A stretch of DNA of 64,000 nucleotides from Odontocerum albicorne (Eukaryota; Arthropoda; Insecta; Trichoptera; Odontoceridae), in assembly GCA_949825065.1 (NCBI GenBank), contig OX463849.1, forward strand, positions 41,351,234-41,415,233. Reading direction: 5' to 3'. Within the stretch, counting starts at the first letter, position 1. Every line of letters starts with the position of its first letter. A program made the translations under genes and the position numbers. Shown piece by piece: positions 1-11,339 of the stretch. The notes beneath the pieces were generated by a model that saw nothing but the letters and a program-made list of their open reading frames with translations, did not search any database and had not been told where the DNA came from.

Positions 1-113
1 CCCCCGATTACAAGACGGAAAAAATACATGTATCATTTGAGGGGATTAACATAGCGCGAAGGATTCGAACCAATGACCTTCTACACGAAAATCCAACACG
101 TTATCGAGCGGCC
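1..113 (-). repeat. SINE-A copy 1, tRNA-related head (truncated by the window edge)
   Basis: Read on the minus strand this has a pol III A-box-like stretch (ggccgctcgataacg) followed about 35 bases later by a B-box-like ggttcgaatcc. The same arrangement recurs at 34237-34405, 37148-37268 and 43061-43228. The shared downstream sequence (variants of 'ccctcgaatgacac') shows this is a dispersed family and not a functional tRNA gene. This copy is diverged and its 3' part runs off the window start. Confidence 0.7.
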
Positions 114-377
114 ATATCGCCTGTTGAGAATCATAGTGGCGAAACTACAAAAAAATTAATTTTCGAGTTAAGACTTCCAAATGGCACTAAAATGACTCAT
201 TTTTTACGTGCGTAAGTGGCGAAAGTATATTTCAACTCCTTGACGCTTCAAGGAGTTGAAATATACTTTCGCCACTTACGCACGAAAAAAAATGAGTCAT
301 TTTAGTGCCATTTGGAAGACTTAACTCGAAAATTTATTTTTTGGAGTTTCGCCACTATGATTCTCAACAGGCGATAT
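114..377. repeat. 264-bp near-perfect hairpin (foldback element)
   Basis: Two arms of about 130 bases are reverse complements with very few mismatches, separated by a 4-base loop (cgct, 244-247). The outer ends read atatcgcctgttgagaatca and its complement. The arms stay in register from end to end, because the midpoint of the outer ends is the midpoint of the loop. No open frame of note lies inside. It abuts SINE-A sequence on the left. A foldback or MITE-like element, or a recent inverted duplication, would both explain it. No target duplication was identified. Confidence 0.85.
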
Positions 378-693
378 ACCTCATATATAATAATATAATA
401 ATATTAAAGTGTTGATATAAATTGTGTTTTTTTCGACAATATTTAATATCGATTGACCGACCATTTCTACAGTTGACAAAGTCAACGGACCGAGGAAAAC
501 TATATCTAGTTCATTTGTTTTTCTTACAAATTTTTTTTGCCCTAAGTCTGGCATCAAGTACGAGTACATGACGAAATTATAAGTTTGGAATTTGATTTTT
601 CGGATACGTGCAACACTGTACTTGTTCAGTTTTCCGAGTGTTAACTGTATAGTTAATGTCACTACTTCGAAATATACGGTACTATTCGAAAAA
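378..693. other. AT-rich stretch, nothing recognised
   Basis: A 93-codon open frame on the minus strand (381-662) has no recognisable domain, and its composition is what chance gives in this AT-rich DNA. Confidence 0.5.
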
Positions 694-1172
694 TACTATT
701 CGAAATATCATCATTATTGTCAACTAGGGTCGATCCACTGCTGGATGAAGGTCTCCCCAAGCTGACTCCAAGTAGTTCGGTTTTTTGCTCGTTCATGCCA
801 TGTGATGCTGCCATGGTTCCTGATTTCATCTATCTAGCGTACCTTCGGTCTTCTTCTGGGCCTCTTTATGCCTCATGGGTACCATTGGACTATTTCGGAT
901 GTCCATCGGGAGCCTGACATTCTAACTACGTGTCCGACCCATTGCCATTTCATTCTTTTTCACACCTTTATAACATCTTCTACCTTTGTTATATTGCGAA
1001 TCCAGGTGTTTCATTTACGGTCTCTTTTAGTATATCCCAACATGCATCTCTCCATGCCCCTTTGTACGGTCTGGAGCTTTTGTGTGTTCTTTACTGTGAG
1101 CGTCCATGTCTCGCAGCCATACGTAAGTACTGGAAGAATGCACTGGTTGTAAACCTTTCGCTTCAAGGATAT
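694..1172 (-). mobile_element. RTE-type LINE fragment, 3' end of the reverse transcriptase ORF (dead)
   Basis: Translating the minus strand from about 1172 down gives the post-RT segment typical of RTE-clade LINEs: a YNQCILPVLTYG-like block, then a W..GHV-like segment and a downstream RP..RW-like segment. Stops and frameshifts interrupt it. The catalytic palm motifs are absent, so the copy is 5' truncated. Clade assignment rests on the resemblance of this block to RTE proteins and was not checked by a search. Confidence 0.75.
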
Positions 1173-1635
1173 TTGAAATATACACTATTCGAAATATACC
1201 TCAATCGGTATTTGGTAGAGGTTGACTCAACAAATGGATTTGACTGTTCACATAGACATATTCAAAATGATCTTTAAGTTCCCCATATTTGAGAGACCTC
1301 TTTTGAGTCCGAACATTGTAACTTATATAATTTAGATGAGTTTGAGGTAGCACAAATTTAAACAAATGACACTACCAACCACTCTCACCAGAATACATTG
1401 CTTAAACCAAAATAAAAGACGATAAAAAATAAATATCTTTATCAACTCTTCTGTATATAATTAAACTGCATCGAAAACATTCAAAATTAAATAAATGTGT
1501 ATCTAACACAAACTGCACTTTTTGTCGCATTTATCTCACTTTCATATAATTTTTCCCACTTCCAAGTTTTGCTTGCATATCCTAATATAAAGGCCAATAT
1601 TCCGTTATAAGCAATCAGTTTTGCTTCTGTTGAAG
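1173..1635. other. AT-rich intergenic stretch
   Basis: No open frame, repeat unit or motif I can support. Confidence 0.5.
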
Positions 1636-2625
1636 AAATACTTAGGCCTCACCTTATATAGTAGACTCACGTGGAATAAACACGTCCACATTGTCAAATC
1701 AAAACCCTTGATCAGTTAATTCAGTAAACTAAGCACGCGCACCAAACTCCATCTTTACAAAGCGATCGTCAGACCGCAATCGACAACCACCCTTCCGGTC
1801 TGGGGTCACGCGAAAAAACCAACATTAAACCACATTTAGATAATTCAAAACAGAGCCCTCCGCACGATCTTAAAAGCACCCTACATAGTCCGCAACTCAA
1901 GACTCCACGCAGATACCAAACTGCAAACTATCCCCGAACACATGCGCGCTCTGGCCGAAAGGTTTTACAGCTCTATATCCAGACACCCCAACCCAATCAT
2001 AAAAGCCTTAGGTAACTACAACGCGAACACTAGATACAGACACCCTCGCCCGAAATCAATATTACAAAACGTCACTCCAATCCCCCCTTAACCGTAACCA
2101 TCGCCTCGAACGACCCTCCGATCGTCACTCTGAACGCCCCATCAGCGACAACTCCTCCGGCAGACAGCTTTCCCCCATAGGCAACCACGTATCTCTCTAT
2201 CCCTCTCAATAAACATGTACATATCAATATCTCAATAAACATTTACTTATAAAAGTCACACACGTCTCCCCATTTACCTATATATACTATATTCATCTAT
2301 ATTCATTCTTATATTTTATTCACCATCATCATTTTTCACTCAACACCCTTTCAATATATTACCATGTGTGACGAGATATAAATCCACAAATTTATTAATA
2401 TTCGTATGTAATATTATGTATATACTATCACATTTATATATGTATTTAATCGTTTTATAATTTCTCATAGTCATTCATAAAAAACATTTACCACAAACCT
2501 ATCCTTTCCCGATTACTAAAAAGATCCAAAATATCCAATAAATATCATAACAGTCAGCACTTATCCGATGGAGTAAGGTGTCCTACCATCGGACCGAAAC
2601 TTCGAACAAGTTATCCACCACTTCT
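1636..2625 (+). mobile_element. Jockey-type LINE, 5'-truncated RT C-terminus plus 3' UTR
   Basis: Plus-strand translation from about 1636 gives the thumb and C-terminal part of a jockey-clade reverse transcriptase: YLGLTL-like start, W..H, LYKAIVRPQ, VWGHA, IQNRALRTILKAPY(I)VRN, then an R..HP ending near 2092. In-frame stops show it is dead. The remainder is a C-rich then AT-rich 3' UTR with AATAAA-like motifs, ending near 'accgaaacttcgaac'. The same 3' end occurs in reverse complement at 31282-31955, which helps define the terminus. A short frameshift lies near 1710. Confidence 0.85.
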
Positions 2626-3404
2626 GTTGAAATGCAACTGTCGGTAAACGAAATATATAACTCACAATTCACTCTATTTTAGGCTGCTACTCTTCTTTCA
2701 ATATGAATAACGATAATGTGTAAAAAGGTATTACTAGAGTGAACATTTATTTTTCATCGTATATTTTTCTCAAAAATAGAATTCCGAAACACTCACTGAA
2801 TTGAATTAAATCCAAACCTAGTCCTGATTAATTTAAGCCAGAGAAACAGTGTCACCAAGTACTACAATCTTGTAGTTCGCAGTCGAATACCTCTGTTCAC
2901 CACTGTGTTTGGTACAACCGGGGTCTAATTACGAGCACAATCGGTGTAAAGTACGGTTTTGCGCAATTAATCCAATTACAATGAATGAGGAATTCTGTTA
3001 GTTAACTCGTTATTGGTATATCGGCAAGTAACGGCGGAATAGTGTATCTAGTTAAGAGAATTTTTTTCACTGTTTGAATTGATTGCGCCTATGTCGTTCC
3101 GTTCATTAAACCGATCGATTTTCACGGCAAATTCCGCGCGAGATAATAAATAATCAATATATGATATTTCAAACATTATTGGTAGTAAGATTTAATAGGC
3201 TAGATTTGTATCACAACTAAGCTATATTTGTTTAATATAAGATGTTGTTCGAAAAGTAGTTTCGTATTCTCAGATATATGTCACTAGGACAAAATTTACG
3301 CTTTTACTTTATTACAAATTTGCTGTATCATAGTATTTTTTAAGTAAAAATAATATTTAGCAAATACTATGATAATCATTATATTTAAAAAGAAAGATGA
3401 CTTC
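2626..3404. other. Intergenic, with a possible mariner-like terminus near 3246
   Basis: Mostly unique AT-rich DNA. At 3243-3272 the words aaagtagtttcgtatt resemble the terminal repeat of the element at 47349-48176 (ggaaagtagtttcgtatttc), so this may be a solo end of that family. Nothing else is supported. Confidence 0.35.
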
Positions 3405-3838
3405 TTCTTAGTCGTGTTGCTTATGCTGAGCGTCGTGGTTCCCTGATGAATCTGGAACTGAGAATAAGAATCGACCCCACTCTTAGTCGTGATTCTCTGA
3501 TGAATCTGGAACTGAGAATAAGAATCGCCCCCACTCTTAGTCGTGTTGCTTATGCTGAGTGTCGTGATTGTCTGATGAATCTGGAACTGAGAATAAGAAT
3601 CGCCCCCATTCTTAGTCGTGTTGCTTATGCTGAGCGTCGTGATTATCTGATGAATCTGGAACTGAGAATAAGAATCGCCCACACTCTTAGTCGTGTTGCT
3701 TATGCTGAGCGTCGTAGTTCTCTGATGAATCTGGAACTGAGAATAAGAATCGCCCCCACTCTTAGTCGTGTTGCTTATGCTGAGCGTCGTGGTTCCCTGA
3801 TGAATCTGGAACTGGAAATAAGAATCGCCCCCACTCTT
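3405..3838. repeat. 75-bp tandem repeat, about six units
   Basis: The unit begins ctgatgaatctggaactgag and contains cttagtcgtgttgcttatgc. One unit near 3500 is shortened. Because 75 is divisible by three, frames stay open across the array on both strands (about 137 codons forward, 128 reverse). These frames are best read as by-products of the repeat and not as a protein gene. Confidence 0.9.
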
Positions 3839-3857
3839 TCTGGTCCAATGAAAAACT

Positions 3858-4135
3858 AGTCATATTTTTATTTAGTCTATCCATCTTGCTGGAGACCGAC
3901 CTCTCGCTTTTCCATACTGTTCTGTCTCTTCTAGCAATATATCTGAAATATGACAGTATTATTATCCTCCATGTCGTTGACAGCCTTTCCTTAACCTGTA
4001 AGCTCTGTAGGATGGACACATTGGTGTATCTTGAAGTCCAGATTCGAAGTATTTGGCACCAGCACTACATCTCAAAAACATCCAGTATATATTTTCCCTT
4101 TTCTCTCAGCATCAATCTTTCCATTCCACAGATTA
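3858..4135 (-). mobile_element. RTE-like LINE relic
   Basis: The minus-strand frame contains a block like IILSYFRYIARRD, matching the RILRFFGHIARR-type segment after the RT domain in RTE-like LINEs. A better version lies at 17160-17470. The copy is short, frameshifted and directly abuts the 75-bp tandem array. Confidence 0.6.
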
Positions 4136-5454
4136 CTATGAAAAAAAAAAACAGAGTTCTCATCAGACAATTTTTGATGTTAAGAAATATAGATCTTTTT
4201 TCCATATTTTCAGTAGTTTGGCGATTTCAAATAATTTAAATAGTCAAATTAATAAAAAATTGTCTTCATTCATGAAATAATTTTAGTAGATTTATGTTAA
4301 TTTGAAAACTAATTAAAATTCAAAACCACATGGTTTATAAGATTGCACAATAAATCGAGGGCATTTTTGTGAATTCTTCCAATGTGTTCTAATTAAGTTT
4401 GACAGCTACCATTGAAATTCAAGACATATTTGAAGAAACACCTTCGTGTCTCCGCTACGTGTTTAATGGCGAGTTCCCAGCGAATCTGTTGCAGTCGCGA
4501 GACTTTACTGTGAGGTTGTTCATTAGGACGGTTTCCACATCAATCTGAAGAGGGATCAGGAATCTGGTTCGTTTCCAGAATATATGTACATCGAGAAATC
4601 TCAACAGGTTTATTTTGAAGTTTTAGTTGGTTCATCGAATATTCTGTTTTTCAGCGCTAATTTGGTTCAAATGGTCCTTCGGATAATCTACATTTAGTTT
4701 TAGTCCAACTCTCATTTTACAAATTAAACGTTATCATTACACTTTTACTACTTAAAAATAATGTATATAGTGAGTTAATGAGTTAACCATTTAGTGAGTT
4801 AACTCACCTCAATGAAGCTTTTTATGAATCTCAATCTCGGCTCAAAGGGAACCCGAGATGTAATAATAAATGAAAAATATTTTTAACGCATTTATTTTAT
4901 AAACAATAAATAAATGAAAAAAATACATGTTAATGATATAGAAATAAAACAGTTATATACGTGTAAGGGCAGAAAGGTGTCGACTATCGCCTTTATCCAG
5001 AAACTTGCATTTGATTATTAGATGAAAAAAATCGTATGGTACTCATCAGTACCTATACCCGAATTGATGCGGAAATATTGAAGACCCTGACCGGAAGACA
5101 ATAGTCTTCGGTTCCCCTGATCGAAGCTGGGAGTTAAGAACCATTAGAGTAGGCACATAACTCACAGTTCGCCATCGCACGTGCCGGAAATAATACCGCT
5201 CATGGACAGGCAACAGCACTCGCACTAGTCTAGCATTTGAAAGTGTTTATACCAGGCAAACTCTTTAACCAGACCTCTTTAACCTCTCCTTTTTATTTTC
5301 TTTTCTTTTTTGGTATTATCGGGAATAGACCCCGAAACACTGGAAGAACAGCATCTTACGAACTAGACTATGGAAGATGTCAATTAGATATAAAAAGATT
5401 GACATAGTCTCTTCAAATTATAAGTGATCTATGTTTTCTCTTGACTAAGCATTT
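4136..5454. other. Unassigned stretch with two patches of higher GC
   Basis: No gene is recognised. Patches at about 4440-4600 and 4965-5350 have more complex, less AT-rich sequence than their surroundings. They have no long frame and no second copy in the window. They could be old transposon sequence or regulatory DNA. Confidence 0.35.
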
Positions 5455-5565
5455 TTCGTCATATGCTGAAATGGAAGCTCATTCGTCATATGCTGAATGA
5501 GAGCTTATTCGTCATATGCTGAAATGGAAGCTCATTCGTCATATGCTGAAATGGGAGCTTATTGA
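5455..5565. repeat. 27-bp tandem repeat, four units
   Basis: The unit is ttcgtcatatgctgaaatgg followed by aagctca. The second unit is one base shorter with substitutions. Confidence 0.9.
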
Positions 5566-6615
5566 CTTCATTTCCTTTTTTAACTTTTTTCTGATTTGTT
5601 TGTTTTGTACATTGTTCGTGAAATGCTAAGCACACGTCCCCAGCATATTTTCTTGCATCTTCCGTTCCTCTTATCTTATGTATATTTTTATCATATTTTC
5701 ATTGTTGTTAATTTTCTAATTTCCACATTTTTTTAGTTATGGATACGACCGAAGCCATGGGTATCATATAACAATAATTATATAATTTTATTGCGAAGCT
5801 AAGTTTACACCGATTTTGAATCAATTTTGAATATTTCATAGTTATCTAAAACACATCGCGTAGATCGCTACGAATATAAAGCTTAACTTAGTTCTTATAA
5901 AAAATGTAAGTTAAATAAGCTTATATGAGTTATACAAATGCATCGACTGTTTTAAGCTCAGTTATTTTATGTCAAAATTCAGTAATTTTTATTATTAAAA
6001 TTAAAGATTATTCATAATATCCGTATTTACTTAGTAAATAAATATTTTGTATCCAGAACTAATTTTAGTTTACTATAAATTGTAAATAATTTATCTAAGC
6101 GAAGGTTCCAGTATACGAGTACATTTACGATAGGTCTAAAGTATTCACATTTGATTGCTTTCCCAGACTGAAGTTCAATTAAAAAATAATTTCAATTAAA
6201 TTAATAAATGTGATTGATTCACTTTGATAAATTGTCACATAAGTAGAAATTAACTTCGTACATTTTTTTCAATGGGATAATATTTTATGACCAACCTAAT
6301 AAAAAAATGCAGGGACATATAATGTTTGTTCTATTCTTAAACATTATACGAGTATGTTCACGAATTTTTTAAGGGAAATAATCGTTTGAACAAAAACATA
6401 TTTCGTAGTATAAAACACGAGCCATTAATTAACACATACCTACAATTGTTACAACAAAATGATTTTAAAGTTATAAACTGCTTAGTTTGTATATAATATT
6501 TGAAATAAACTTTTTATTCCCATTTCCCAAAACACTTTAAGTCATTTAAAATCTGGGCTTGAAATATTCGATATGATAGATAACAATTCAAAGTTTTCAA
6601 AGAAAGAAGATAAAA
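5566..6615. other. Very AT-rich intergenic stretch
   Basis: No coding frame or repeat array is supported. The sequence is low in complexity with many poly-A and poly-T tracts. Confidence 0.5.
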
Positions 6616-6619
6616 TATT

Positions 6620-6990
6620 TAAAACAATGTCACAGTTCGCATTCAAACCTTCTGTAAACTAATTGACGACAATCCGAAGCATTTCCCCGTTTTGGAACAC
6701 TTCCCACTGAACACTGTAACGAAATATGGTCTGGTCCATCAGTTGAGACTCGCTGCCGGAGAAGATCAAAGTCGGCCTCGGGATTAGCGAAGGAGGAAGG
6801 GCCGCGCCAGATCATTAAGGAAGCGGCAAATCTAATGGGGTGATTGATAGATGTGTGGAATCGAGACAATCATTATTATTTCGCATGGATATCAGAATAC
6901 CGTGATGAATATGGAACAGTTGGGACATGTTTGCAACAATGAACAATCGTTGCTCGCTCAGGCGCCGGCTTATAATTGAAGACATTATTT
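6620..6990. other. GC-elevated unique patch, possible regulatory element or exon relic
   Basis: This patch (core about 6640-6840) is much less AT-rich than its flanks, with words such as gagactcgctgccggag and gaaggagggcc. It has no second copy in the window. Frames reach only 60-80 codons without recognisable motifs. A conserved noncoding element is one possible reading, and nothing in the sequence proves it. Confidence 0.3.
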
Positions 6991-7104
6991 CATATGACAC
7001 TCTCGTATATGTTATCCTTTATAATATTTCTTTGCTGAGACTCTTTTTATAGTTCAAATATTTTTGATCAGTCAATAATCGGTACTGTGGTGTAACAGTT
7101 AAAT

Positions 7105-7189
7105 TTATGCTAAGCAAGCGAGTATACCAGGTGTATGCTAAGCAAGCGAGTATACCAGGTTTATGCTAACCAAGCGAATATACCAGGTT
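7105..7189. repeat. 28-bp tandem repeat, three units
   Basis: The unit reads ttatgctaagcaagcgagta followed by taccaggt. The third unit carries two substitutions. Confidence 0.9.
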
Positions 7190-7614
7190 TTACACATTGT
7201 TCTACTCTTAGATTTCATTGTATCTAAATTATTTTTCTTTTTGCTTATTAGATACCTTGCAAAGATTCTTAAAGCGCTATTTAGCAGCATAAAAATGACG
7301 CTATCAGTGAAACAAAAATACTGCAGCTCTTGAAATCTGTAAAATTGGCATAATTTTATTAAAATTACATTTTTTCGTGTTTTTTAGAAATCGCGTGTTA
7401 AAATATTGTAGTATATTGTTTTAACGTTATGAATTTCCCTTGTTTTTCTTTTCTTAGAATACACCTTTAAGGAATTTATATAAAAGAAAAACATTAAATG
7501 CAATATTTATAATTATATAAACGTCGATTTCTTTATTGTCTGCGATTTCCTGACATATAACCTTCCTTAACAATAATGAATATATGGTTATAACAATAAT
7601 GATGAATATATGGA
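7190..7614. other. AT-rich stretch, nothing recognised
   Basis: A 60-codon minus-strand frame (7454-7636) is hydrophobic, but it runs into mariner end sequence and has no recognisable domain. Confidence 0.45.
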
Positions 7615-7806
7615 GTAAAAAATCGAAAACACGCACAAAAGTAGATGTACTCAGTACAGCGTAACTTTTACAAATGTCAAGCTATGACGCTGAAATTCGG
7701 AGGGAAGTGTCAATGATAGATGTGGTAACCTCACAAAAAAAAAGAATTTCGATCAGGTGACTGACAGCGCCACACGGTAGCCGGTCCTAAAACTTTTTGA
7801 TCAAGG
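7615..7806 (-). mobile_element. Mariner 5' terminal fragment (copy 1)
   Basis: The stretch matches the right end of the mariner at 32697-33622, from gtaaaaaatcgaaaacacgc to the terminal repeat ending ttttgatcaagg followed by TA. Only the noncoding 5' end is left. The copy starts abruptly inside the element, so it is truncated on the left. Confidence 0.85.
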
Positions 7807-7901
7807 TAGGTTAGCACTTAATCTTGCACTGCCGAAGTTAAAGATTCAAGTTATTATTGCAGAAAGCTGATTTAATCTTGAGAAATTCTGCATCGAGAAA
7901 T

Positions 7902-8123
7902 TGATGCACAGTTGATGCCATTATCAAACTTGTAAAAAATCGAAAACACGCACAAAAGTAGATATACTCAGTACAGCGTAACTTTTACAAATGTCAAGCT
8001 ATGACGCTGAAATTTGGAGGGAAGCGTCAATGACAGATGTGGTAACCTGGCAAAAAAAAAGAATTCCGATCGGGTGACTGACAGCGCCACACGGTGGCCG
8101 GTCCTAAATCTTTTTGATCAAGG
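7902..8123 (-). mobile_element. Mariner 5' terminal fragment (copy 2, same orientation)
   Basis: This second copy of the same mariner end starts slightly deeper, at the first transposase codons (ttgatgcacagttgatgcca), and ends in the terminal repeat and TA at 8124-8125. It lies about 95 bases from copy 1 in direct orientation. The pair could come from two insertions or from a local duplication. Confidence 0.85.
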
Positions 8124-8154
8124 TAGTATACTCTACGTGTCAGACTGATAAATT

Positions 8155-8350
8155 ATTAAATACAGGTTTATTGATAGCAACATAGTATTTACATTCTGAA
8201 ATCGCACATGTATCTCAAGATAAATAGCAGAAAATATATTTAATTTAAAAAGAAGCTATTAAAAGGTCTGGGCTTATTTCATAACATTTTCCCGGTCGAG
8301 ATACACCCCGCCAATATAGGGCAATACCGGCCGCGAAGACATCTGATGTT
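8155..8350 (-). mobile_element. LTR-retrotransposon-like fragment, PPT plus LTR start (tentative, copy 1)
   Basis: It matches 49640-49865 in the same orientation. On the minus strand the better copy shows a purine run (GGGGGAGA) immediately followed by TGTTATGAGATGAGCCC and, about 115 bases on, AATAAACC. That arrangement resembles a polypurine tract, an LTR starting TGT and a poly(A) signal, as in copia-type elements. No coding sequence is attached, so the class is an inference. Here the purine run is eroded to GGGAAAA. Confidence 0.45.
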
Positions 8351-9215
8351 TTTCAGCCCGCACTCTGTTATACCCAATATGCCCTTATCAATATGCACAG
8401 CCCATCCTCAATTCTAGTCTGGTTTTCACTTAAGGCCTCTGAGATTTTTCTGATTGTCTGATTAGGCAACAAATCATATTTCAGGTTGTAAACAGCGCTT
8501 GCAAAATATTATACGAGTATATGATCAGAAATGGACTGGGGTGTCAACGTTAATTGCCAAGTGTTCATGGCTCATGCGTGAGAATAAAAAGTGGTGATAA
8601 ATTGAAAGTATCACGTAAGGTGATCAGTTTCCATGACGGCATTTTGATATCCCTAAGCGTTATTCCCGCATAGCACCACGTTCCAATCCACTAAGCGTTT
8701 TGTATATTTTTTGCAATGTTTGAAGCTTGTTGTTTCAATACGTGTTGCTATGTATAAATAACAACTGAAATTCTCACTTCGCTTATTCACCTTCTTCTGT
8801 CCTTTTATTTGTTTTTTTTTTTGAAAGACATCGAATACAGATAAGGTGATTGCACGTTTCCTCTGTATAAAGTTTACATAGTTTTTGTAATGAAGTGTGC
8901 AGTCAATAATTTGCATGTTTTAGATCCTAGCTTTTGGTCATTACCTTTTATACAACCAATCAATTTCTTCATTTCATCGTGTATTAGTCTTGATTATGAA
9001 TTGATATAATCCAACGTTTTCAGAATCATTTTGTTTCTCAAATTTAAAATGTTTTTCGGAGGTGTTTCAGTATTAAGTTAGCTTAAATTCATAATTTATT
9101 CTTTCTTCGGATGATGTCGGAAAAACATTATAGTATGCACGCAGGAAACGCCCAGTGTTTACAGCGCACCTACTTATTATATATCCAGTTATATTTGACT
9201 TAATCCAGAAAATGA
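8351..9215. other. AT-rich intergenic stretch
   Basis: The minus frame at 8653-8916 (87 codons) is lysine-rich and unrecognised. No repeat or RNA gene is supported. Confidence 0.45.
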
Positions 9216-9424
9216 AGATCTACGTGGGCCTAGTTGGTAAAACGTCTGTCTTTCAACCCGAGGGTTACAGATTGGGATCCCGTTGAAACCTAGGTTAAAA
9301 AAAGAATTCCTCTCTAATTTCTATCTGAAGCTTCTTTTACATATTTCTGGTTAGTTGAAAGAAATTGACATGCCAATAAACCTGCCAGGTTGTACGCATA
9401 TATTGAAAGTGTAACACAATACAA
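9216..9424 (+). repeat. SINE-B copy 1 (tRNA-derived, near full length)
   Basis: The head is tRNA-like: gatctacgtgggcctagttgg with an A-box-like tagttggtaa and a decayed B box. The body contains tctggttagttgaaagaaat, and the tail ends in gtgtaacacaatac. The same head, body and tail recur at about nine places in the window (best copy 52191-52413). It is therefore a pol III-type SINE family of roughly 200 bp and not a tRNA gene. Confidence 0.8.
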
Positions 9425-9639
9425 TGAAGGCTGCAACGGCTTCGAATATTGACTACCATTTAAATCAAATCAATACCGGAATAACTCCAAAAAAAACAGT
9501 ATTTAAAACTGGCCTTAAAATTTTTATAATTAATCATTTCCTTTCTTTTGTTTCTCACAATCCGAAACATTCCGTCATTTTAATAAAACTTATTGAAATA
9601 TATGAAATATTTGTATGTAGTGTTTCAATAAATCTTGAC
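9425..9639. other. Short AT-rich spacer
   Basis: The 80-codon frame at 9424-9666 has no recognisable domain. Confidence 0.4.
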
Positions 9640-9981
9640 GGGGTGAGACTGAACGGAGTCAAATAAATGCTGTAGAAATGTTTGCACTGAGAATAATCCA
9701 TGGTTTACCAATGTATGACAGAATACGGAATAAAGCCATAGGAGTGAATGCGAACTTAGGGCTGATGTATTCAGCAAGATCAAGAAGAGCAATCTAAGAT
9801 GGTTTGGGCAAGTAGCTTGAATGAATGAAGAAATACTTACAAAATAAATATACATTGCAAATATTAGTCGAATACGTGGTATAAGAAGAACAAGGAAGGT
9901 GTGGTTGGATCAAGTGGATGATATTTTGAAAGAACGGAATGTTAAATCAGAGAAATCGTAAGAGTTGTGTGAGAAGGTATA
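9640..9981 (+). mobile_element. LINE-E relic, RT C-terminal region
   Basis: Plus-strand translation in shifting frames gives pieces such as LRWFGQ-like, then R..R.VWLDQVDDILKERNVKSE. This is the W(V/L)DQVDDIL.E..VKS..RR block of a LINE family that recurs at 11340-11820 (minus), 20380-20860 (minus), 35593-36180, 52480-52680 and 56920-57180. Stops and frame changes show long decay. It is joined directly to a second LINE tail at 9982. Confidence 0.65.
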
Positions 9982-10152
9982 TTTTATTTATTTATTTATT
10001 ATTACACATGACAAGAAATATACACAATTTGAGAAAAAACAACAGGTAATTTGATTTGGACATATAATTTTAATGGATCTGGGTTTGTTGCCTTTTATTT
10101 GTCGTATCCCCAGTAAACTAGGATTTCGCCTGTATCTCACTGAGGATATTTA
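9982..10152 (-). mobile_element. LINE-D 3' tail (copy 1)
   Basis: The minus strand reads agtttactggggatacgaca, aaattat.., AATAAA-like motifs and a short AAATA-type repeat tail. The same 3' end occurs at 16740-16918 (minus) and 30212-30346 (plus). Only the untranslated end is present. Confidence 0.65.
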
Positions 10153-10578
10153 GCATGAAAAAATAAATCGATACTTCTTTCCGATTTTTGATTACACAAA
10201 AAAAAAACCCCGTTGCACGTTCTCGTCAACCTGACAAACAGTGACACTCAACTCCTCACACATTATCACTCCAGAAAGACCAAAAATGTTCATCCCACAA
10301 TTTACCGCACACAATCATAAGAATAAAAATTAAAACAAAAAAAAATACACAGAAACACAAATACAAAAACAACCAAAATTAAAACAACAAGAAGAGACCC
10401 ACACTCACGAGCTCACATAAATCCTTTCCACTCGTCATTCATCCTGAAAGCCCAAGTACTCAAAATCCTGTCGCAATAACAACCACGCTCCGATCGACTG
10501 TCTAAATGGTTTTCCTACCTTTACCTTTATTGAAGTCGGCACGCCATTGTATGTCATGGGAGCCAAATAAGCATATTG
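10153..10578. other. A/C-rich spacer
   Basis: The plus strand is unusually A and C rich, with poly-A tracts. No frame or repeat unit is supported. Confidence 0.4.
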
Positions 10579-10617
10579 CCTTTGGGCAAAAGAGGTTTTA
10601 ACTCTTTTGCCCAAAGG
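10579..10617. repeat. Perfect 16-bp inverted repeat (hairpin)
   Basis: Arms cctttgggcaaaagag and its exact complement are separated by the 7 bases gttttaa. It stands alone in AT-rich DNA and has no poly-T context that would mark a terminator. Confidence 0.85.
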
Positions 10618-11339
10618 ATGTCGAAGAGACGAATGATTCTGGCGTTCTTTCCTCTCTTTGTCTAAACCGACAGCAAAACGTCATGATGGTATGTAATAAA
10701 CTAATCAATATAAAAATAAATTTTGTGAGACGCAGAGGTAATTTTATTTATTCCAATGTTGATTGCTGGTCAACCCAGTCTCCTTTGTCTCGGTTCCCTG
10801 TCTTACTGCGGGTTTCTTTAAATGGAAATGAATATGAAAGGTTAGATTCTGATCGATTGCCCGAGACAGATTACCGCTGAAGTATATCCGGCATTTGTTG
10901 AACTTTAAAACTAAATCAAGATTTCAATAACCTCTAATAAGTGTACGTAATATGCTTTAGTCAATTGCACCTTAGAGCGTGGGAAATGGGATTTTCTCTC
11001 GGAATTAGATGATCAAATGTTTTTCTAACCTTTCATTTATTTATATTTTCTTTTTTACTTCTTCATGTTCTGGCATTGTTTATTTTTATATTATTTAAAC
11101 AAGTTAATTGAAGTTAGATTTAATATATTTTAATCATTTGAACCTTCGTTCGTGGGAGATTGGATTTTTCTTTCGGAATTAGATGATTAAACATTTTTTG
11201 AACCTTTTTTGGGTTTTTCTTTTTTACAGAGAATGTTTGTTTTATGGTTATTTTAAAATGATTTAAACAAGTTAATGCCGTTATCGTTCTTAAGCATGCG
11301 TGTTTATTTTAGTTTTAATAATATGAATTCGATCTTATT
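10618..11339. repeat. Diverged tandem duplication of about 150-180 bp within AT-rich DNA
   Basis: The segments at about 10970-11125 and 11145-11278 share cggaattagatgatcaaa (with changes), a run of T-rich sequence and tttaaacaagttaat. This suggests an old direct duplication. The remainder is unassigned. Confidence 0.55.

Noticed and set aside
3296..3859. Two repeat-containing proteins on opposite strands
   Set aside because: Both are translations of the 75-bp minisatellite, with no start context or domain to favour either.
10579..10617. Rho-independent terminator
   Set aside because: There is a perfect hairpin but no following T-run, and the setting is a eukaryotic genome, where such a call is not meaningful.
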